DNA of 55,069 bases. Source: CAJQQK01 sp049116495 (GTDB taxonomy: Bacteria > Pseudomonadota > Alphaproteobacteria > Rhizobiales > Hyphomicrobiaceae). A program made the translations under genes and the position numbers. The notes under the pieces were generated by a model. That model did no database searches. It saw nothing but the letters and a program-made list of their open reading frames with translations, and was not told the origin of the DNA. The DNA is taken from the NCBI GenBank assembly GCA_049116495.1, contig JAGDYV010000138.1:1-55069 (forward strand), written 5' to 3'. Shown here piece after piece: positions 1 to 8,071 of this stretch. The first letter of the stretch is position 1, and every line of letters begins with the position of its first letter.

Positions 1-301
1 GCCGGTCGCGGCGGCGCATCTCAAGGACGTCACGAAACCCCTGGGTCGTAATAATTCCGGTGCGTGCGCCCTTCCGCTCAAGCAACGCGTTGGTACCAAC
101 CGTCGTGCCATGTACGACCGTTGCGATATCCGCGAACTCGGAAACCTGCTGCGAAATGCCGTCGATGAAACCCTTCGACTGATCGCCATGGCTTGACGGC
201 ACCTTCGCCGTTTGCACCTTGCCGGTTGTGCGATCGAGAAAGAATACATCGGTGAAGGTGCCGCCAACATCAACGCCGATAATATACGTCGCAGCGCTCA
301 T
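1..301 (-). CDS. hyuA: Hydantoinase/oxoprolinase subunit A, N-terminal part (cut by window edge)
   Basis: About 100 N-terminal residues are present; the rest lies left of the window. The start codon at 301 opens with a nucleotide-binding motif, VDVGGTFTD (residues 10-18), followed by VHGTTVGTNALLERKG, both hallmarks of HyuA/oxoprolinase A proteins of the ASKHA ATPase fold. The family hydrolyses 5-membered cyclic amides (5-oxoproline, N-methylhydantoin, hydantoins) with ATP, or carboxylates ketones, together with a B subunit. The ATG overlaps the TGA of the upstream hyuB by four bases (ATGA), so the two are translationally coupled and presumably form one enzyme. A second complete copy of the pair is at 16328-19970. 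Confidence 0.9.
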   Translation of the reverse strand, partial: MSAATYIIGVDVGGTFTDVFFLDRTTGKVQTAKVPSSHGDQSKGFIDGISQQVSEFADIATVVHGTTVGTNALLERKGARTGIITTQGFRDVLEMRRRDR

Positions 302-2037
302 CGGTCTGCTCCCTTGCGGGCTCGCTGCTCCGCCGTCTCCGACAGATCGACGGTGCCATCTTCCGAGACGACGACGCCAAAGTCATCCAACGCGGCCTGG
401 CGGCTCACGTATCCGAGCGCCACGTCGTTCGCGACCTGCTCCGGCGGACGCAACGTTGCTAAACCGTAGCCACCACCGCCGGGCGTTTCGAGCCGAACCT
501 TCCGACCGCGCTTCAATCCAATGCCAACCATCTTTGATGCCATTGGCGGCGCGTGTTCGCCATCATCCTGCTCAAACCAGAACCGATTGACCGCTGCCGG
601 GCCGCCACCGACAACGCCGCGCGGCGGATACCGGCCACGCTCACCGAACAGAAAACCATCGGCCTGTTCTTCAAGCAGCTCGATCTCATAAACGGCCCCC
701 AGTCCACCTCGATATTCCCCGGGACCGCCCGAATCTTGGCGCAACGCCCATTGCGTGAACCGCACGGGATAGGCTGCCTCAAGGATCTCAAGTGGCGGAA
801 TAGTCGCCGTCGAGATAGGTGCGTTGCCATGGTTGAGTCCGTCGCCCGCACCATGGGCACCATGACCGCCGCCGAAGAACGAGAACATCACCCATCGACT
901 GCCGTTGGCGCGATGACCGGCCAACGAGAGCGCATTGATCGTACCGTATGCGCATGCCATCGCGTCTTCCGGGGCGATCTGCGCAACGGCCTGAAAGACA
1001 ACATCGATCAGCCGCAAAATCGTCTCGGTATAGCCGCCAACCGGTTTCGGCGCCGTAACCGCTAGCAGCGAGTCATCATCGATACGAAACTCGACCGGCT
1101 CGAGCACGCCAGCATTGGCCGGAACGTTGTCGAAGACATGCTTCAATGCCACGTAGCAGGCAGCGATACATGTCGAGCGCGAGATGTTGACCGGGCCCAT
1201 ACAGGCCGGTGACGAACGCGTGAAGTCAAGTATCATGCGATCGCCATCGATCGTCATATCGAGCGCGATCTTGAGCGGCGTATCGTTGATGCCATCATTG
1301 TCGAGATAGTCCTCGGCTGACACCGTGCCGCTCGGCAATTTCGCGATCTGCGCGCGCATCATCACGGCAGCGCGCTCCTGAAGTTCGACGAAACACAACG
1401 CGATCGTGTCGTCTCCGTAGTCATCAAGCAGCGACGAGACACGCTTGAAGCCCAGTTCAAGCGCATTGATCTGCCCGTTGAGATCACCAAACAGCGACAT
1501 CGGCAGGCGCGTATTTGCTGATAGAATGTCGACAATGTCCTGGCGATATTCACCCTTGTCATAGAGTTTGACAGGCGGGATCAACATCCCCTCCTGAAAC
1601 GCTTCGGTTGCGACCGGGTTGTAGTTGCCCGGCACATTGCCGCCGACATCATGCCAATGGCCGACCGAGGCCAGCCAGCAGAACACCTTGCCGTCCCGCA
1701 TCACAGGTTTGACCAACCGAAAATCGGACACGTGTGTGCCGCCATCGTAGGGATCGTTGAAAATCCACACGTCACCTTCATGGACGCCGCCCTGCTTGGC
1801 CGCCTTGTCGATCACCGCCTTTACGCCAAACGCCATGACGCCGACGAAGATTGGCAGACCGGACTTGCCCTGCACGAGCGTCTTGCCGGTTTTGGCGTCA
1901 TAGATGCCGTGCGAGGCATCGTGGGCTTCGGCGATAATTGGATTGAAGGCGGAGCGAAACAGCGTCGCATCCATCTCATCTGCGATCTGTTCAAGCCGGC
2001 CCTTCAGGATTGCAAGCGTTACGGAATCAATAGCCAT
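298..2037 (-). CDS. hyuB: Hydantoinase B/oxoprolinase family subunit
   Basis: The protein has 579 residues from the ATG at 2037 (MAIDSVTLAILKGRLEQ), which is where the family homology begins. A GTG at 2094 would add 19 residues of unlike sequence. Family hallmarks are NDPYDGGTHVSD, GHWHDVGG, GDLNGQ, and a glycine-rich C-terminal segment (RQDSGGPGEYRGGLG, then TPGGGGYG). The B subunit works with HyuA in ATP-dependent opening of cyclic amides, so a cytoplasmic heteromer is expected. It lies upstream of hyuA with a 4-base overlap and is transcribed divergently from the N-carbamoylsarcosine-amidase-like gene at 2184, with about 146 bases between them for two promoters. The exact substrate cannot be read from sequence. 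Confidence 0.92.
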   Translation of the reverse strand: MAIDSVTLAILKGRLEQIADEMDATLFRSAFNPIIAEAHDASHGIYDAKTGKTLVQGKSGLPIFVGVMAFGVKAVIDKAAKQGGVHEGDVWIFNDPYDGGTHVSDFRLVKPVMRDGKVFCWLASVGHWHDVGGNVPGNYNPVATEAFQEGMLIPPVKLYDKGEYRQDIVDILSANTRLPMSLFGDLNGQINALELGFKRVSSLLDDYGDDTIALCFVELQERAAVMMRAQIAKLPSGTVSAEDYLDNDGINDTPLKIALDMTIDGDRMILDFTRSSPACMGPVNISRSTCIAACYVALKHVFDNVPANAGVLEPVEFRIDDDSLLAVTAPKPVGGYTETILRLIDVVFQAVAQIAPEDAMACAYGTINALSLAGHRANGSRWVMFSFFGGGHGAHGAGDGLNHGNAPISTATIPPLEILEAAYPVRFTQWALRQDSGGPGEYRGGLGAVYEIELLEEQADGFLFGERGRYPPRGVVGGGPAAVNRFWFEQDDGEHAPPMASKMVGIGLKRGRKVRLETPGGGGYGLATLRPPEQVANDVALGYVSRQAALDDFGVVVSEDGTVDLSETAEQRARKGADR

Positions 2038-2183
2038 CGGGCGCGCGGTCACTCTCTGGTTGAAGCTCGATCGGTTTGTCCCAGTGTTTGTCACGGAATG
2101 CAGATCATGTCACTTTCCTTGACGACAGCTGAAAGCTTTTCGTTCACCAGTTGGCGCAGCGCCAAACGCGCCGGGAGATCATT

Positions 2184-2873
2184 ATGCGTCCGTGGACCAA
2201 CATCATCAGCGACGACGAGGATAAACGCTATGACGCCGCCGGTTTCGGACGCCCGGGTAGCATCGGCAGGCGTCCGGCTTTGCTGATTATCGACGTGCAG
2301 TATCGCACCGTCGGGCGCGAACGTGCCCCTTATTGGGAGGCCATCAAGCAGTACCCGACGGCGTGTGGCGAGGATGGTTGGCAGGCCGTTGATCATATCG
2401 TGCCGTTGCTCACGGAGTTTCGTCGCCTCGGCCTGCCGGTGCTTTACCCGCATGTCGCCCGCAAGAACGTCGACACCGACTCAGGCCGCCTGGCCGAGAA
2501 AGTGCCTTCAATCATGACGATTGACGACGCCGGCTATAACTTCGTTGAGGAGGTTGCGCCGGTTGCCGGCGACGTGGTGCTCCCGAAAAAACACCCGAGC
2601 GCCTTCTTCGGCACGCCGCTGGTCAGCCACCTGATTGACCTTGGCGCCGATACGCTGTTCGTTACCGGCTGCACGACGAGCGGCTGCGTCCGATCCTCGG
2701 TCAGCGACGCCTTTGCCTACAATTTCAAGGTTATCGTGCCGGAGGAATGCGTCTATGACCGTTCACCGACTTCACATGCCGTCAACCTCTGGGACATGAA
2801 CGCCAAATACGCCGACGTGATGCCGACGGCCGACGCCATCGACAAGCTGAAAACACTCCCGCCGTCCGCATGA
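2184..2873 (+). CDS. Isochorismatase-family cysteine hydrolase, N-carbamoylsarcosine amidase-like
   Basis: The 229-residue protein starts at the ATG at 2184, preceded by GGGAGA at good spacing; a TTG at 2151 is in frame but less likely. The cysteine-hydrolase triad can be placed at Asp37 (LLIIDVQ), Lys136 (KKHPSAFFGT) and Cys168 (TTSGCVRSS). The stretch after the cysteine (VIVPEECVYDR, then NLWDMNAKYADV) resembles N-carbamoylsarcosine amidohydrolase more than isochorismatase proper. N-carbamoylsarcosine amidase splits N-carbamoylsarcosine to sarcosine, ammonia and CO2, the step after N-methylhydantoin ring opening. It is divergent from hyuBA, which fits that route. Its TGA overlaps the next ATG (ATGA), so it is coupled to the flavoprotein at 2870. 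Other N-carbamoyl or amide substrates are possible. Confidence 0.82.
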   Translation: MRPWTNIISDDEDKRYDAAGFGRPGSIGRRPALLIIDVQYRTVGRERAPYWEAIKQYPTACGEDGWQAVDHIVPLLTEFRRLGLPVLYPHVARKNVDTDSGRLAEKVPSIMTIDDAGYNFVEEVAPVAGDVVLPKKHPSAFFGTPLVSHLIDLGADTLFVTGCTTSGCVRSSVSDAFAYNFKVIVPEECVYDRSPTSHAVNLWDMNAKYADVMPTADAIDKLKTLPPSA

Positions 2874-4231
2874 CCGACGCCAGCGACTTCTCGACGGATC
2901 TCCTCGTGATTGGCGCCGGAGCCTGCGGCCTTGCCGCAGCCATTGCGGCTCACGATGCCGGCATCCGTGTCGCCGTCGCCGAAAAGCGTGACCAGCCGGG
3001 CGGCAATTCATCGCTCAGCACCGGATCGATTCCAGGTGCTGGCAGCCGCTATCAACGCGCCGCCAACATCGACGACTCGCCCGAGCAAATGATCGCTGAC
3101 CTGCTTGCCGTCAGCGGGCACCATGATGCCGATGCATTGACGCGTCTGTTGGCGGAACAGTCCGCGCCGCTGTGCGAATGGCTGATCGATGACCTCGGCG
3201 CGCGTATGGAACTGATCACCGCCTACAAGCATGTCGGCCACACGGTCGAGCGCCTGCACGCGCCACGCTCCCGCCGCGGCCGGGACCTTGTCGACGACCT
3301 GCTCGGCTTCGCCCAAGACCGCGATATTCCGCTCGCCGTCGGCAACGGTGTCACCGAGTTGATCGAAAGCGATGGCGCCGTCGTTGGCGCGCGCATTGGC
3401 CCGGAAACGATTGCCTGCCGCAAAGTACTACTCGCGACCAACGGCTTTGCCGCCAACCGCGATCTCGTTGCCCGCTTCTGCCCCGAGATCGCCGACGCCG
3501 AATACTTTGGCGCGCTCGGCAGCAGCGGCGAAGCCGTCGTCTGGGGCGAGCAGCTCGGCGCCGCGCTCGGTAACATGGCCGCTTACCAGGGCTACGCCGC
3601 CGTCGCCTATCCGCAAGGTCAGCTACTGTCATGGACGACGATCGAAAAGGGCGGCATCCTCGTTAGCGCCAACGGCGAGCGCTTCGGTGACGAGGACGCC
3701 GGCTACTCTGGTTTCGCGCCCGACGTGATGGCCCAGGGAGAGTATGCCTGGGCCATCTACGACCAACGCATCCATGAGATCGCCATGGCGGAAGAAGAAT
3801 ACGCCGAGATGTCCGAGATGGGTGGCATACGTTGGGCTGAGACCATCCCCGACCTGGCCGCGCAAGCCGGCATCGATGCCACCAATCTCGAAACGACGCT
3901 CGACGGCTACAATGCCGCCGCCCGCGGCGAGCGATCGGATACATTCGGTCGCCGCAAATTCGAGCACGCGCCACTGCTGCCACCTTATGCCATCGTCACC
4001 GTCAAGCCGGGTTTGTTCCACACACAGGGCGGCCTGATGGTGGACGAGCACGCCCGTGTCCTGCGCCCGGACGGACGGCCGATCGCCAACCTGTTCGCCG
4101 GTGGCGGCGCTGCCGTCGGCATCAGCGGCCGCGCCGGCGCCGGTGGCTATGCTTCCGGTAATGGCCTGCTGACGGCGCTCGCGCTCGGGCGCATCAGCGG
4201 CCTTCGTGCCGCCGCAGAAGTGCGCGGCTAA
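2870..4231 (+). CDS. FAD-dependent dehydrogenase (fumarate reductase/ketosteroid dehydrogenase-type flavoprotein)
   Basis: The 453-residue protein has an N-terminal dinucleotide-binding motif VIGAGACGLAAA (residues 13-24), an acidic end to the second strand (VAEKRDQPGG), and the C-terminal flavin-contact block FHTQGGL, then NLFAGGGAAVGISG, then SGNGLLTALALGR. This architecture belongs to the FAD-binding_2 family (succinate/fumarate, tricarballylate and ketosteroid dehydrogenases). It is translationally coupled to the preceding amidase. A clear paralogue, with the same GAGACG and TQGG/FAGGGAA blocks, is at 11760-13169, so two such flavoproteins serve this catabolic region. No signal peptide is seen, so it is cytoplasmic. 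The substrate is unknown; sarcosine oxidation is conceivable from context but this is not the usual sarcosine oxidase fold. Confidence 0.85.
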   Translation: MTDASDFSTDLLVIGAGACGLAAAIAAHDAGIRVAVAEKRDQPGGNSSLSTGSIPGAGSRYQRAANIDDSPEQMIADLLAVSGHHDADALTRLLAEQSAPLCEWLIDDLGARMELITAYKHVGHTVERLHAPRSRRGRDLVDDLLGFAQDRDIPLAVGNGVTELIESDGAVVGARIGPETIACRKVLLATNGFAANRDLVARFCPEIADAEYFGALGSSGEAVVWGEQLGAALGNMAAYQGYAAVAYPQGQLLSWTTIEKGGILVSANGERFGDEDAGYSGFAPDVMAQGEYAWAIYDQRIHEIAMAEEEYAEMSEMGGIRWAETIPDLAAQAGIDATNLETTLDGYNAAARGERSDTFGRRKFEHAPLLPPYAIVTVKPGLFHTQGGLMVDEHARVLRPDGRPIANLFAGGGAAVGISGRAGAGGYASGNGLLTALALGRISGLRAAAEVRG

Positions 4232-4234
4232 CTA

Positions 4235-4918
4235 CTACTTTGCACAAAAAATCGTATTCCCATCAAACTTCGCGAGGTTTACTGGAATACTGTGCATCTT
4301 CAATTCAAACTCCGCCACATATTGCATTGGATCAATAGCTTCAATTGTATTCCTCTCAGGGCCCGCGAGCTCTTGGAGCACATCTATATCGCCAAAAATT
4401 CGCAAATGATCAAATTGCCCAAAACGTAGCTGCCTTTCACTTTTGCTTAATTCCCCAAGGTCTTCATCCGTCTTTGAGTTCAAACGTATTGGAACTGTAA
4501 ACAGCATCAAACCATTGTCACTTAACCGACCGATCAGATTATTCAACACGCTTGACGGCTTGCACGGCAGGTGTTCCAAAACATGATTATGTATGATCAA
4601 ATCGTAAGGACCGCGAAACTGACCATCAAAGTTGCACAAATCAACAAAATTAACGCGTGGCTTCCAGTTTTTATGCGCAGAGGCATTATAATCAGCAGCA
4701 GTGTAACCTCTGCAAACTTTGCTAAGACTCCTGAACAATCCGGGCTCAGGAGCAAAGTGCAGCACACTGATATCGCGACGCAGAACACCCAGCCGCTGCA
4801 TCATCAAATACAACAGCCGCGTTCTTTCAAGCGAGCGACACTGGGTGCATCGTACGCCTTGCCTCCCATTGAAATCTTCAAACTCCCTATTGAGACATAT
4901 TGGACACGCAATGTTCAT
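4235..4918 (-). CDS. Zinc-ribbon SAM-dependent methyltransferase
   Basis: The 227-residue protein begins with a likely zinc ribbon (CPIC at 5-8, CTQC at 24-27) followed by RSLERTRLLYL, a combination found in a group of class I methyltransferases. The Rossmann part shows VLHFAPEPG as motif I, VDLCNF, and YDLIIHNHVLEHLP at motif IV. Such enzymes are often linked to surface glycan or small-molecule methylation; the target here is unknown. The gene is visibly more AT-rich than its neighbours, with runs of A and T and codons rare in the rest of the window. It ends only three bases from the convergent flavoprotein gene. Transfer from another genome is the simplest reading. Confidence 0.8.
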   Translation of the reverse strand: MNIACPICLNREFEDFNGRQGVRCTQCRSLERTRLLYLMMQRLGVLRRDISVLHFAPEPGLFRSLSKVCRGYTAADYNASAHKNWKPRVNFVDLCNFDGQFRGPYDLIIHNHVLEHLPCKPSSVLNNLIGRLSDNGLMLFTVPIRLNSKTDEDLGELSKSERQLRFGQFDHLRIFGDIDVLQELAGPERNTIEAIDPMQYVAEFELKMHSIPVNLAKFDGNTIFCAK

Positions 4919-5053
4919 AATTTCGACACTCCATTTCCGGATCTTTTTTACTGTGTAATCATGGCATCCATCACAAAACAGCGGGATACTCTTCGAACCG
5001 CAAATGATTCCTATCCAAAATTATTCTAGCTCGCAGATGTGCAACATAGAGAT

Positions 5054-5097
5054 ATGGAGGTGGATTTGAACCCGCATAGGGATTTTTATTCGGTTCG
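5054..5097 (-). other. Possible tmRNA/tRNA 3'-end fragment (attachment-site scar?)
   Basis: Read on the minus strand the segment contains GCGGGTTCAAATCC followed by ACCTCCA, which resembles a T-arm plus the acceptor end of tmRNA. The T-stem pairs poorly (about three of five) and no full tRNA or tmRNA fold could be drawn, so it is not a working RNA gene. It lies next to the AT-rich methyltransferase gene, and elements that integrate at tmRNA genes leave such 3'-end copies. This is an inference from a short match. Confidence 0.25.
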
Positions 5098-5174
5098 TAG
5101 ACAAACTATTTTTAAGTCCGAGATCTGAAAGTTCGCGCCGATCGTAACGAAGACTACCCAGCAGGGAGACTCCC

Positions 5175-5555
5175 ATGGAACGATCCGCACTCACCGTCAG
5201 CCTTTACACACCTGACGTTGCCGCCGCTGTCGCGTTCTATGTCGACGTACTCGGCTTCCACAATACCGGGAGCTGGTCCGAAGACGGTGCACCGCCGATC
5301 TGGGCCGAGGTTGCGCGCGACGGCCCCAAGGGCACCGCACGGATCTGGTTCTTCGCCCACGATATCGAAACACGACCAGGTCCAATGCTTTCCGGTCTGA
5401 TCTATTTGTTCGTCGACGATGTCGATGCTGAGGCCGAGCGCCTGCGGGACCGCGTGACGTTTCGTTGGGGACCTGAGAACCAGGAATACGGCCTGCGCGA
5501 GCTGGGTATTGAGGATCTCAACGGTTATTTGCTCTGTTTTGCCAAGGATATTTGA
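5175..5555 (+). CDS. Glyoxalase/VOC-family protein
   Basis: The 126-residue protein has the vicinal-oxygen-chelate pattern: LTVSLYTPDVAAAVAFYVDVLGF at the N-terminus (first beta-alpha-beta unit with the FY..vLGF signature), a central IYLFVDDVDAEAERLRD, and the C-terminal YGLRELGIEDLNGYLLCF, in which Glu in the last strand is the usual metal ligand. A GGGAG stretch precedes the ATG. VOC proteins include glyoxalase I, ring-cleaving dioxygenases and antibiotic-binding proteins; this single short domain would act as a dimer. Nothing in the sequence picks a substrate. It sits alone between AT-rich spacers on the edge of the foreign-looking patch, but its own base composition matches the host. Confidence 0.8.
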   Translation: MERSALTVSLYTPDVAAAVAFYVDVLGFHNTGSWSEDGAPPIWAEVARDGPKGTARIWFFAHDIETRPGPMLSGLIYLFVDDVDAEAERLRDRVTFRWGPENQEYGLRELGIEDLNGYLLCFAKDI

Positions 5556-5796
5556 TCAGGTGAAAGAGTATATTTTCTCATTCCGATCTCGCCACCATCA
5601 CGTCGCATCGCAGAATAGTGATTTTCCCGGATCATGGAACGTAAGTACATTTGAACATAACGAGGATTCTTGTGATCCGTTTCTATTCCCAATCGTTCTC
5701 AGCAAGGTGCCGTTTTAGATCCAAAATGAAGTCAATGTAGAGATACCTCGATTATCTCATCATTCGACCTACGACTGCACCGATTAGGAGGACCCT

Positions 5797-6045
5797 ATGA
5801 ATCGCGTGCAGGAAAAGCAGTTTATCGCGGAACACGTCTGTTCCTGGCGGTTGGTTTTCAGCTCATGGCTGGCATTGGCAGCAATTGCCATCAGCATTCT
5901 TCTGGTCGCATGGTCGCCGCTCAAGGCATGCGACGCTCTCGCTTATGAAGCCCGGCAGATCGACTGGCAATGGCCGCAAACAGCGCAGCGGCTGCAGCAT
6001 CGCAGCGATGACCCCGATGAGTTCTTTGACCCGTCGGAACCGTAG
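5797..6045 (+). CDS. Small hypothetical membrane protein
   Basis: I do not recognise a family. The 82-residue frame has a strong Shine-Dalgarno (AGGAGG, about seven bases before the ATG), which argues that it is translated. One hydrophobic segment spans roughly residues 21-43 (SSWLALAAIAISILLVAWSPL), after a short basic/polar N-terminus. The C-terminal half is polar and Trp/Gln-rich (IDWQWPQTAQRLQHRSDDPDEFFDP) with an acidic end. It is probably a bitopic inner-membrane protein. It converges on dctM, ending 26 bases from it. The 241 bases upstream are AT-rich with no other gene visible. Confidence 0.6.
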   Translation: MNRVQEKQFIAEHVCSWRLVFSSWLALAAIAISILLVAWSPLKACDALAYEARQIDWQWPQTAQRLQHRSDDPDEFFDPSEP

Positions 6046-6070
6046 GCTGTGGCGCCTGACATGATCGTCG

Positions 6071-7381
6071 TCAGATCATTAACCGCGGCAGGAACAACAC
6101 GATCTCTGGAAACAGGATTAATAACGCCAGCGTGATCGCATCCAAAATCAGGAATGGCGTCACGCCGGCAAAGACATCCTCAAGCGACAACGGCACCGGC
6201 GATGCGCTGCGCACGACATAAACATTGAGCCCGACAGGCGGCGTGATCAGCGATATCTCTGCAAGCTTGATCGAAATGACACCAAGCCAGATCGGGTCAT
6301 ATCCGGACCCGACCATGATCGGGAACATCACCGGCAGCGTCATCACCATGATGGCGATCGGATCAATCAGCATGCCAAGAATGAGATAGGTAACTGCGAA
6401 CGCAAGCAGGTACATGTAAGGCGGCAGGCCGAGGCCCAGCAGCCAACCCGAAATTTCCGTAATCAATCCGGTGTAGGTCAGGAACCGCGCGAACAGGATC
6501 CCGCCGATTACGATAATGAAGATCGTCGACGTCGTAATGCCTGCCTCCTTGAAGGTATCGACCAGCATGCCGCGATTCATGCGTCGCTTACCCATGACGA
6601 TAAGGAATGCGCCAAACGCACCAACGGCGCCGGCATATGTCGGAATGAACAGCCCGGTATAAATTCCGCCAATCACCAGAATGAACAAGAACGCGATGCC
6701 CCATACGCCTTGCAGCGACCGCCAACGCTCGGCGCGCGAAATCTTGATGTCCGGGATCGGCGCCAGCGACGGCCGTCGTTTCACCATCACATAGATACCA
6801 AGCATGTAAATCGCAGCGGAAATTATGCCGGGAATGAGTCCTGCAACCAACAACTGCGCGACCGATTGCTCGGTAATGACGGCATAGATCACCATCAATA
6901 TTGACGGCGGGATCAGCGAAGCGAGCGTGCCGGACGCGGCGATACAGCCGGCGCTCAGCCGCTTGTCATAGCCGAACTTGGTCATCTCCGGCATTGCCAT
7001 GCGCGTGAACACGGCAGCATTGACGATCGTCGAGCCGCAAGCCGCCCCGAAGGCAGCCGATGCCACCGTCGTTGCCATTGCGAGCCCGCCCGGCAGTCGG
7101 CCCAACCAATTGTAGGCGGCGAGGTAAAGATCTCGCGTCAACCCCGCTTGATTTGACAGCGCTCCCATCAGAATGAACAACGGAATGACGGCCAATGTGA
7201 ACGAGTTCGTCGTGCTGAACGGCACCGTCGCCAATTGCGCCCACGCCGCATCCGGCCCGATCGTCAGGTACATTCCGAGAATGCCGCCAAGCCCTAGCGC
7301 GACGCCGATATGTACACCGACGCCGAGCAGGAAGAACATCACTATGAGGACGATAACGCCGGACGTGGCTGGATCGAGCAA
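6071..7381 (-). CDS. dctM: TRAP transporter large permease subunit
   Basis: The 436-residue protein is almost wholly hydrophobic with about 12 membrane segments, the usual length and make-up of DctM. Typical landmarks are FFLLGVGVHIGVALGLGG at the N-terminus, IPLFILMGALSNQAGL, ASGTLASLIPPSILMVIYAV, and ITPPVGLNVYVVRS near the end. DctM carries the transport path and moves organic acids, or similar anions, inward with Na+. It is the last gene of dctP-dctQ-dctM, 12 bases after dctQ. The substrate cannot be read from the permease; the surrounding ureide-degrading enzymes suggest an N-carbamoyl or related carboxylate. Confidence 0.95.
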   Translation of the reverse strand: MLDPATSGVIVLIVMFFLLGVGVHIGVALGLGGILGMYLTIGPDAAWAQLATVPFSTTNSFTLAVIPLFILMGALSNQAGLTRDLYLAAYNWLGRLPGGLAMATTVASAAFGAACGSTIVNAAVFTRMAMPEMTKFGYDKRLSAGCIAASGTLASLIPPSILMVIYAVITEQSVAQLLVAGLIPGIISAAIYMLGIYVMVKRRPSLAPIPDIKISRAERWRSLQGVWGIAFLFILVIGGIYTGLFIPTYAGAVGAFGAFLIVMGKRRMNRGMLVDTFKEAGITTSTIFIIVIGGILFARFLTYTGLITEISGWLLGLGLPPYMYLLAFAVTYLILGMLIDPIAIMVMTLPVMFPIMVGSGYDPIWLGVISIKLAEISLITPPVGLNVYVVRSASPVPLSLEDVFAGVTPFLILDAITLALLILFPEIVLFLPRLMI

Positions 7382-7393
7382 CCTTTGAGCCCT

Positions 7394-7969
7394 CTATTTC
7401 TGATCAGGTTTGGTTGCGTCGTCGGGCAATGGCCCGATCGGGACACCCGGTGCAATCTCATGCACCGATGGCAGTGGCTCTCCGGTCGAAACGCGTCGGA
7501 TATCGACCAACGTGTCCAACACCAATCGAACGATCAGCAACCCCGCACCCGCTGCAAGGATAATGCGCGCCGGGTAGAGCGGAAACCGGATCAGTCCCAC
7601 CGTCGATTCGCCGATCTCCAGGCTGATCTTGACCTCGTTGACGGCCTGCCAGAACAGCAATCCGAAAAAGACAATCGCCGCGAGGTCCGTGGCCACATCC
7701 ATCGCCGCCTGAACGCGTGGCCCGACGCGCGTATAGAGCAGTTCAACGCGGATGTGGCTGCGTTGGATCTGTGCATACGTCAGGGCGCCGAAAACGATCA
7801 GCACCATCGTGCTCTCAGTTAACTCGCGTGCACCGGGCAACGGTTGTTCAAGGATCTGCGTCCCAACCACGTCACCGACACCCAGGAACATCGATGCCAT
7901 CAGGCCAACCCCACCGATCAGAAGGATCACGAGGGCAAGCCGTTCCAGGAGAAAGTTGAACGTCTTCAA
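7394..7969 (-). CDS. dctQ: TRAP transporter small permease subunit
   Basis: The 191-residue protein has four predicted membrane segments (LLERLALVILLIGGVGLMASMFLG; LTESTMVLIVFGALTYAQIQ; AAMDVATDLAAIVFFGLLFW; LILAAGAGLLIVRLVLDTL) and the arrangement typical of DctQ, including an R-x-H motif after helix 2 (QRSHIRVELLY). DctQ forms the membrane complex with DctM and is required for uptake. The C-terminal tail is long and Pro-rich (EIAPGVPIGPLPDDATKPDQK). It lies between dctP and dctM; a strong hairpin in the 102-base gap from dctP probably separates the expression levels of the binding protein and the permeases. Confidence 0.93.
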   Translation of the reverse strand: MKTFNFLLERLALVILLIGGVGLMASMFLGVGDVVGTQILEQPLPGARELTESTMVLIVFGALTYAQIQRSHIRVELLYTRVGPRVQAAMDVATDLAAIVFFGLLFWQAVNEVKISLEIGESTVGLIRFPLYPARIILAAGAGLLIVRLVLDTLVDIRRVSTGEPLPSVHEIAPGVPIGPLPDDATKPDQK

Positions 7970-8018
7970 GGCGGCATCCGATAAATGGAAACGGCTTCAA
8001 TCGGTCGATTAACAGCAA

Positions 8019-8051
8019 ACGCCCGGCAGCCCCATAAAAGGTGCCGGGCGT
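8019..8051 (-). promoter_or_regulatory. Intercistronic hairpin between dctP and dctQ
   Basis: Ten-base perfect inverted arms (8019-8028 and 8042-8051, ACGCCCGGCA/TGCCGGGCGT) enclose a 13-base loop. In the minus-strand message it follows the dctP stop at 8072. No U-run follows, so it is more likely an mRNA-stabilising or partial-termination structure keeping DctP in excess over the permeases than a full terminator. Confidence 0.65.
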
Positions 8052-8071
8052 GCTCAGGGAAACGCCCTGAC

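Noticed and set aside
5054..5097. A working tRNA or tmRNA gene
   Set aside because: The T-stem pairs poorly and no D-arm, anticodon arm or acceptor partner can be drawn; kept only as a possible scar.
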